Below are positions 50,738 through 64,000 of a DNA stretch of 64,000 bases, in pieces. Every line of letters starts with the position of its first letter. Position 1 is the stretch's first letter. Where the stretch lies: positions 14,341,532-14,405,531 of the forward strand of contig OX439008.1 of NCBI GenBank assembly GCA_949316495.1, read 5' to 3'. The notes under the pieces were generated by a model. It had not been told where the DNA came from. It ran no database searches and saw only the letters and a program-made list of their open reading frames with translations. A program made the translations under genes and the position numbers. The stretch is from Amphiduros pacificus. Its lineage: Eukaryota > Annelida > Polychaeta > Phyllodocida > Hesionidae.

Positions 50738-51058
50738 TTTGTTTGTTTGTTTGTTTGGGGCTTTACATCACTTTCAACATTATTTCGGTCATTTCGTGAT
50801 GAGACCTACTTGTAGCAGATATAGTGCTGCCTCACTGAATTGTCATGTCGCAGGTCCTTGACATGACAACCCGCCCGGTCACAGATTTACAAGGACAACG
50901 GGTTAACCCTTCGCGCATGGGCCTCAGCTCATGTGTGAAATTGTATCATGAATTCAACCTCGCCACGGCCGGGGATTGAACTCACGACCTTTGGATCACC
51001 ACAAAGTAACTGGTGCTAATAAGCTGGCACTCTAACCAACTGTGCCACGGCCCGTGGC
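50738..51058 (-). mobile_element. tRNA-derived SINE, young copy with 13-bp TSD
   Basis: The 13-mer ggcaggcgattag flanks the insert exactly (50725-50737, 51059-51071). On the minus strand it starts gccacgggccgtggcacagt with an A-box-like tggcacagttgg, continues with a B-box-like gtgagttcaatcccc, then a ~200-bp body (gggttaacccgttgtccttg, catgtcaaggacctgc, tacaagtaggtctcatcacg) and ends in (caaa)n. About 320 bp. Transcription would be by RNA polymerase III and mobility would rely on a partner LINE. Confidence 0.92.
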
Positions 51059-51590
51059 GGCAGGCGATTAGCCCTGCTTGTGAAGTATGAATGACAGCAA
51101 AGTGAACTAGAATTATTTTGATTAATATCAAGACATTGTACAATTTGGTACACAATTGTACAAAATTATTTTTTCAATTATTCTACGTCAAGTGACTTTG
51201 TCTAATGCCTTCATTAAATTGCTTGTATCAGATGTTACGGCTTTATATGTCCAATAAATCTTACATTCTTCTATCAATGCCACGAATCAGAGATGTGGCG
51301 AGGCATTCTTGGAGGAAGACCACAATAGAAATGACATGCGAGCTTCTTATTTGCCGATAACAATATTTCCATTTTATGATTGTATTCGGATGAGAACATT
51401 ATTAAACAAATAGTGTGTTATATTCAAATCTTGAAAAATGGCCTTCCTTACATACGTGTTTCAAGGAAGAAATTGAAATGGTTTTAGTCTATCAGTGGAC
51501 TCTCTGCTATGTGATCAATATGTGCCATGTTGACATACACCATGTACTACATGTAAATGTAAAGGAAATGTCTTCGATTATAAAGACATG

Positions 51591-51896
51591 TGTTTGTTTG
51601 TTTGTTTGGGGTTTTACATCACTTTCAACATTATTTCAGTCATTTCGTGATGAGACCTTCTTGTAGCAGATATACTGCTGCCTCACTGAATTATCCTTGA
51701 CATGACAACCCACCCAGTCACAGATTTACAAGGACAACGGGTTAACCCTATAGGCACGGGCCACAGCTCATATGGGAAATTGAGTCCTGAGTTCAATCAC
51801 GGCATGGCCGGGGGGTCGAACCCACGACCTTTGGATCACCACAGAGGAACTGGTGCTAATAAGCTGGCGCTCTAACCAACTGCCCCACAGCCTGGG
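51591..51896 (-). mobile_element. tRNA-derived SINE copy
   Basis: Same family as 50738-51058, with full head (ggctgtggggcagttggtta on the minus strand), B-box-like gggttcgacccc, body and (caaa)n tail. A short block in the body is missing near 51690. No clear target duplication visible. Confidence 0.9.
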
Positions 51897-53730
51897 GCCC
51901 TCCGCCAGAAAGGAGTATTTCTCTTCAGCCATTGACTCAAAGCTGATCCGAAAAGGTTATTTAAAATCTTAAATAAGTTATTACAAAACAAGAGAAAAAC
52001 TCCATTTCCAAATCAGGCAGATAAAATAGAACTAGCAACAGAATTTAATAATTTCTTTCCAGAAAAAGTATCAACTCTCAGACAGGAAATGAATGAAAAT
52101 TACACAAATTCTGCATTGAAGGAGACACCTCGGTCTTGACAATTTCACGCCGTCAGACACAAGTGATGTCAAAAAACTACTTAAAGAAGCAGCAAAAAAG
52201 TCGTTTTTCTTGATCCTATTCCAACTTGGTTATTGAATGAATGCATAGGTTACTTACTACCACTAATCACGGCAATCATTAATAAATCAATCATGCTTGG
52301 AAACATGTCGGACTCCCTTAAAATTGCAATCACAAGACCACTAATTAAAAAAATAGGTCGTGAGCTACTAAAATAGAACTACAGGCCAGTATCCAATATT
52401 GCCTACTTATCCAAACTCATTGAGAGGGCTGTAGCTAAACAATTTGTGGGTCATCTATCGAGGAATAATATTCAAAGCATGTTTCAATCAGTGTACAAGG
52501 AATTCAACAGCACTGAAACAGCATTACTAAAAGTCCAGAATGATCTATTGATAGATATGGACAATAACAAGACTGTAATGCTAGTGATATTAGACCTATC
52601 TGCTGCATTTGATACTATTGACCACAAGATACTATTGAGTAGATTGGAAAAAGATGTGCCAGTGGAATAAGAGGAACTGCCCTAAAATGGTATGAGTCCT
52701 ATATTTCAAATAGAAAACAATGTGTTATAATTTGTTTTGTTTGTTTGGGGTTTTACATCACTTTCAACAGTATTTCAGTCATTTCGTGATGAGACCTACT
52801 TGTAGCAAATATAGTGCTGCCTCACTGAATTGTCATGTCGCAGGTCCTGGACATGACAACCCACTCGGTCACAGATTTACAAGGACAACGGGTTAACCGT
52901 TTAGGCACGGGCCTCAGCACATATGGGAAATTGTATCATGAGTTCAATCCCGGCACGGCCGGGGTTCGAACCCATGACCTTTGGATCACCACAGACACCA
53001 AAGACAAAAAAGTTTTTGTTAGAAAACAAAATGAAAATAAATGATAACAAAACAGAAATGATAATATGTGGAAAGTACTCCAATTTTAAGAAGGATGGAA
53101 TACCCTAAGAAATCACAGTGGGAAGGTCAAGGATACAAAGGTCGGATGTAGTCAAAGATTTAGGCGTAATCTTGGATCGTGAATTAAACATGAAGCAGCA
53201 AATCAAAAAAATATGCAAACATGGCTTCTTTCATGTAAAAAATCTCTAGAGACTGTCTAGATGGTGAACACTAGCACATGCATTCATCACCTCAACATTG
53301 GATTATGGAAACTCACTACAGGCAGGCATTCCCAAGGTTGAACTGGCAAAACTACAAAGACTACAGAATGCAGCAGCCAGAGTTGTTGGGAAAATAAAGA
53401 AACTTGATCACATAACACAGAAATTAATGGATCTTCACTGGCTGCCAGTTGAGGCAAGAATTGACTTTAAAATATCATTAGTGACATGGAAGGTGGAAAA
53501 TAGCATGGCACTAAGTACCTATTATGCCTACTGATACCTACAAAAGGTACAAGATCATATAGGTCAAATAACAAAAACGAATACATTGTACCCAAGACAA
53601 AAATGAAAACATATGGTGACGGGGCCTTCACTGTATATGCTCCTAAAGTATGGAATGCCCTGCCCCATGAAGTGAAGAACTGGAAGACTATTGAGAATTT
53701 CAAAACTAAAGACCCATCTTTATAGGAAAC
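51897..53730 (+). mobile_element. L2/CR1-like LINE, broken, with nested SINE
   Basis: Plus-strand pieces in order: LDPIPTWLLNECIGYLLPLI then TAIINKSIMLGNMSDSLKIA, NYRPVSNIAYLSKLIERAVA, then STETALLKVQNDLL and VMLVILDLSAAFDTIDHKIL (reverse transcriptase block with motif A), a SINE at 52730-52997, KNKMKINDNKTEMIICGKYS, DVVKDLGVILD, HAFITSTLDYGNSL, LQRLQNAAARVV, LHWLPV, and finally GDGAFTVYAPKVWNALPHEV. This order is typical of L2-type ORF2. The YADD block and neighbours are missing beside the SINE, and several stops and frame changes interrupt it. No endonuclease part is visible to the left. Non-functional. Confidence 0.88.
52730..52997 (-). mobile_element. tRNA-derived SINE, head-truncated, inside LINE
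   Basis: Carries the (caaa)n tail, body and B-box-like gggttcgaacccc but stops just before the A-box part of the head, at gtctgtggtgatcc. It lies where the LINE lost its catalytic block, so insertion and deletion may be linked. Confidence 0.88.
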
Positions 53731-53738
53731 ACACGGGT

Positions 53739-53850
53739 CGTGGAGCAGTTCGTTAGAGCACCAGCTTATTAGCATCATGTCCTCTGTGGTGATCCGAGAT
53801 TGAAATGAACGAATACATTGTACCTAAGACAAAAATGAAAACATATACAA
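53739..53850 (+). mobile_element. SINE head fragment followed by a copied LINE piece
   Basis: 53742-53806 reads gtcgtggagcagttcgttag, agcaccagcttattagcatc and tgtggtgatccgagattgaa, the tRNA-like head of the SINE in plus orientation. It is followed by about 40 bases (gaatacattgtacctaagac, aaaaatgaaaacata) that repeat 53578-53614 of the LINE. This may be template switching during retroposition. Confidence 0.6.
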
Positions 53851-54600
53851 AATTCATGACAAGCACTATTTTTATTGTATGATTTGTTATTATAATGGGT
53901 TTTATCTACAACATGAATGTTAAGACTTTTGGTACAGTAAGCAGGAAATCCGTGCCATCTTGCTTGACACTGAGGCTTTTCCAGCACTAAGGTCACAAAG
54001 ATCTGTTGTACTGAGATACAGCGATGATCAGAGAGCTGTCACACTCTGATTAAAAGAAATGATCCCAAAATAAGCAATCCAATTGCAACATATAAATTAA
54101 ATTAAAGGTGCAATATAAATGATATGTTAAAATTCATACAGATCTAAGGTAAGAGCATGCCAGTACATACAAATTAACACCACTGCTAAAATAAAAATGC
54201 AAAGCAATGATACAACTATGCAACTGTTACCATGGTTACTGTACCGAAAGAGAACTTTGGTTTGTATTCCTGAATTAACTATATTTTCACTCTTGATGAA
54301 ATATTACAAACTATAATACTATATTTTCACTCCTGATGAAATATTACGACTGGCATGATATTTCTAGCAGGGTAAAACAATAAATAATATGTACAATAAT
54401 ACAGAAACTGAGTACAATGATATAGAGCCAACTGAAAGTCTCTGAACTTATGAAAGGCATTATGTACAGCTGAAACAAACCACCTCCAGTGCTGAAATAA
54501 ATGTCTTTCAACTGTCAATGATGTGGTTTTCTTCTGGTAACTCCATCGCTGAACTAAATAACTATTAGATGTCAATGTAGATATGATATGTCTGTCAATG
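53851..54600. other. No gene; small repeats near the P450 3' side
   Basis: Contains a ~41-bp doublet (actatattttcactc-tgatgaaatattac) at 54279-54347. 54440-54600 has weak similarity to the 63-bp array unit and may be its oldest, decayed edge. No clear polyadenylation signal could be chosen for the minus-strand P450. Confidence 0.4.
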
Positions 54601-55579
54601 AAGTGGTTCATGGGTAAGTGGTTTCTCTGGCACGTGCAGTCATCCAATGAACTTGAAGCAGAGTGGTTTGTCTGGCACCTGTAGTCATGGATACAGGATC
54701 TATCTGTCAATGAATTGAAGCAGAGTGGTTTGTCTGGCACCTGTAGTCATGGATACAGGATCTATCTGTCAATGAACTTTGAGCGGAGTGGTTTGTCTGG
54801 CACCTGTAGTCATGGATACAGGATCTATCTGTCAATGAACTTGAAGCGGAGTGGTTTGTCTGGCACCTGTAGTCATGGATACAGGATCTATCTGTCAATG
54901 AACTTTGAGCGGAGTGGTTTGTCTGGCACCTGTAGTCATGGATACAGGATCTATCTGTCAATGAACTTGAAGCGGAGTGGTTTGTCTGGCACCTGTAGTC
55001 ATGGATACAGGATCTATCTGTCAATGAACTTGAAGCGGAGTGGTTTGTCTGGCACCTGTAGTCATGGATACAGGATCTATCTGTCAATGAACTTTGAGCG
55101 GAGTGGTTTGTCTGGCACCTGTAGTCATGGATACAGGATCTATCTGTCAATGAACTTGAAGCGGAGTGGTTTGTCTGGCACCTGTAGTCATGGATACAGG
55201 ATCTATCTGTCAATGAACTTGAAGCGGAGTGGTTTGTCTGGCACCTGTAGTCATGGATACAGGATCTATCTGTCAATGAACTTTGAGCGGAGTGGTTTGT
55301 CTGGCACCTGTAGTCATGGATACAGGATCTATCTGTCAATGAACTTTAAGCGGAGTGGTTTGTCTGGCACCTGTAGTCATGGATACAGGATCTATCTGTC
55401 AATGAATTGAAGCGGAGTGGTTTGTCTGGCACCTGTAGTCATGGATACAGGATCTATCTGTCAATGAACTTTAAGCGGAGTGGTTTGTCTGGCACCTGTA
55501 GTCATGGATACAGGATCTATCTGTCAATGAACTTGAAGCGGAGTGGTTTGTCTGGCACCTGTAGTCATGGATACAGGAT

Positions 55580-61283
<5,704 letters not shown>

Positions 61284-62939
61284 GCTGCTTTTTATAGTTG
61301 TACATAAAGTTGATGTGTCAATCCCAAGTCTCGGTAGTAATGACTGCAATGTAAAGACAGGTACATATATATGTAAAGTTCCTGGCACTTGTGACAGGAT
61401 CATCCCATGATATGATTTAATCAATAGAATTGATTTTATTATATTGTGTGAACGTCTTACCTTCAGATAAGGGAAATGCTCAACATTAAGGATGGCCGAG
61501 AACCTGACCTGCTGACAATATATATATAAATGAGCTTATCATATGGAATATTCACATTTTACTTATGTTACTATAATACCATTTTGCTTAACTACAAGCA
61601 ATAAATTATTATGTATTAGAGTTCTAATGATTGACAAACCGTGTATTTGGTGTGCTAGGAGTTGTAATTAATTCTACAAGTTATGTATATCTGTAACCTT
61701 ATCTCTCTTGTCATTGCAATTACCTCATCATGTTAGGATATTGACCATACACGTCTTTTATTGTATTTCAGATTCATAGAAATTGTTAATTTTTAACAAA
61801 TATTCAAATAACTGGACTTTTCCAAAACACATGAGGAATTTTAATAGACATTGGTTTTCCTTGCCCAATCAGTGATTCTACTTATGAAATAAAGCTTCAT
61901 TTCCTCTCTTTGTAGAAGACGTTTACAGCATAACTACTTCATTACAATTAACTATCGATGTTTTTACTCTTATACAATAGAGATCCAATATTAAACTCAT
62001 TTTGAACAATTTTGATGTTCTCCCCGGAAAGATTTGCCACATCATCCAATCTGGCCAAATATCGGAAGTTTCTGTGGGGTCAGAAAATGAAATGATCAAG
62101 ATATGACAGACAAGTAAGTGTACGCAAGGACATCGAAAAAACAAACACAGATACAGAGCTAACCAGGTTGGTGATGGAAACTATGTTGAAGGGCAAAATC
62201 TAAAATGATCAAGATACTGAAGAAAAGCTATTTTCTAATGGATTAATTCATCATTCCGATAATATAGTTTTATATTGATTATCATTAGTTTATCAATATA
62301 AAAATGTTATCAAGAATTAATTAGGCATTTTCATTCTTGTCTTGAAGTATAGTTATAAGTCAATTGAGGATCTTCCGATTCCAAAAAACAAATCACATGC
62401 CTTTCCCAGATGACCTCATAATGAATTTTCATTTAAAAATGGTGTCACTGAAGGAAATGTCCGCTGTTGTTGCTTTCATAAATGTAAGTGTTGGTGGAGA
62501 ATAACAAGATTGTAAAGATCAATACTTAGTTTTAAATATACAATGTCATGTGACCATTCCCTAAATAGATACATTGTATTTCAATTGGAATGTAATTTGT
62601 TGGGCAGTAATTTATTGATGATTAGACTCATGGATAATTCTGATATGTCATGTATTTTCCAAATAAATGCAATTCACAAAATGTTAACTGACTTAAGTCT
62701 TAAATTGGTTTCAGTTGGGATTTTGTCTTCTGCATCATGAAAGGCAAACATATGTGACCACATTATCATGTAAATATTATTTGCACTGAAAATATATTAA
62801 GGGTATTTATGGGTCTTTTCAGTGAGTGCCCCCTAGTGGCAGAGGAGTAAATTACCAAAACACTGTACTTGATGAGAATTGGTACATTTATTGTGTAAAA
62901 ATACATTCCCTATTAAATTAAAAGCATTAATGACATGAA
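61284..62939. other. Upstream flank of the P450 gene
   Basis: No exon recognised. A possible longer 5' extension of the P450 frame runs to 61424, but no better start or promoter element could be chosen. Confidence 0.35.
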
Positions 62940-63870
62940 TCAATATTTGAACACTATAATATTTGAAATATAAGATATGATTACAAGTATATTTCTTTCA
63001 AAATAGTATTTTGTCCAAATTTTTCTTGTTGATAGTTTTGATGAGAAATGAAAAAGACAAGCAAATAAGTTCTGCAGATTACACAACAGGAGTAGGCTTG
63101 TTTTTAACTGTGTTGATTTCATTTCATTGGGAAGAAAATTCACTGTGATCCTAGTGAAACAGATTTTCTCATTTTGCTTTGTATAATTTGGAAATAAAAA
63201 GGAAGTTTGGCAATCAGATATGTGACGGGAGGTGAAAAAAATCATATTTTTGAAATGATCAAGTGTGTACTTTGCCTCTATTTTTCTCTTAATGTTTTTG
63301 AGAAATAGGAAATCTGTTTCACTAGGATCAAAGTAAATATTGTTAAGAACACTTTTACAAATTTGTTTGGAAATCCACTTTATTATGGTTTCACAATCTG
63401 CAGCACTTTTTCCCTTTAACATTTTGAAATGACAAAATCAATTTGGAGCAGTGACATATTACTACGCCACTTTTTATGAGTTAAAAAGATATGAAGTTTT
63501 CAATATAATGAAAGAAATTCCATTGTGATTTTCAAATAGTAAATCAATAATGTTATTACAAAAATGAATACCATAAAATTTCATGACCTGAAAGTTTAAA
63601 TGAAAAAGGAACTCTTTTTGATAGTTGAGTATTTTTCCCATACTTTTATGTCCCATTTTACATGTTTCAGGTGAAATAATAACAATGTATCAGAGACACA
63701 TGAATATTTCAATAATTATATGTATTCACTACAATAGCTCATGTACTTATAATATAAATTTGGGAGAGAATTTATATCAGTGTTTATCATGGACCCAGGT
63801 TGGCGTCATAAGGCCACAAGGGGGTGCCTGGAACCTTCTTATCGATGGTTGGATAAGAATCGTGACATAA
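62940..63870 (-). other. AT-rich block with 160-codon open frame and inverted repeats
   Basis: An open frame 63422-62940 on the minus strand (starts MLKGKSAADCETIIKWISKQ) and another, 63656-63474, in similar style. No known domain. The words gatcctagtgaaacagattt (63149-63168) and aaatctgtttcactaggatc (63310-63330) are exact inverted copies about 140 bases apart, within the frame. It may be a decayed transposon rather than a gene. Confidence 0.25.
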
Positions 63871-64000
63871 ATTTGGGGCTGTTAAAAATGTAGAAAACAT
63901 TATATCATTCTATTCTTGTCAAACTCACACACATGGTAACGGTATGCCATTCTTGTCGGATAATCATCATATTAATTGCTTGAAGTTAAGACATTAGATA

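Noticed and set aside
50738-51058. tRNA gene
   Set aside because: The tRNA-like part is the head of a SINE with body, caaa tail and target duplication.
54707-55410. Long open frames of 210 and 231 codons on both strands
   Set aside because: They follow the 63-bp satellite; the unit length is divisible by three and the frames simply lack stops. The true coding frame of the array is the P450 tail with a stop in every unit.

Overview
The window looks like nuclear DNA of a marine lophotrochozoan, most likely a mollusc (bivalve or gastropod). This is inference from the split genes with GT-AG introns, the AT-rich and repeat-dense background, and a gene set (mitochondrial-clan P450, GRXCR-type protein, GAE/CapI-type epimerase, P2X7-tail domain) that fits such a genome. 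Species is not identifiable by eye. I saw no rRNA or canonical tRNA gene, no CRISPR, and no LTR, Polinton or other virus-like element.

Layout. 1-21.3 kb has no convincing gene. It holds minisatellites (34, 36, 17 bp units), two small 5-bp-TSD MITEs, a tandem 180-bp duplication, a 366-bp (AAT)n tract attached to a LINE 3' end, a decayed LINE piece and a composite Harbinger-like MITE. 21.78-23.25 kb (minus) is the first coding exon of a glutaredoxin-domain cysteine-rich protein (GRXCR1-like) whose other exons lie outside the window or were not seen. 27.07-32.53 kb (plus) is a complete eight-exon UDP-glucuronate 4-epimerase-like gene (370 aa as modelled) whose introns carry a 15-bp minisatellite, an hAT-like element with 8-bp TSD, and a retroelement tail that supplies an exon's splice acceptor tract. 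33.5-40 kb has weak exon candidates, a P2X7-tail domain, LINE remnants and two neighbouring TIR elements. 41.45-42.44 kb (plus) is a nine-finger C2H2 zinc-finger gene. 49.62-50.11 kb (plus) is a small unrecognised acidic/basic protein gene. 50.7-53.8 kb is a nest of tRNA-derived SINEs and an L2/CR1-like LINE. 55.58-61.28 kb (minus) is a complete nine-exon mitochondrial-clan cytochrome P450 (546 aa as modelled).

The most striking object is at 54.6-55.6 kb: the last 12 codons plus stop of the P450, with about 24 bp of 3'UTR, have been amplified about 15-fold as a 63-bp satellite directly downstream of the real stop codon. The genes do not form an evident pathway. The recurrent theme is repeat expansion and mobile-element debris growing into, or right up to, the edges of host exons.
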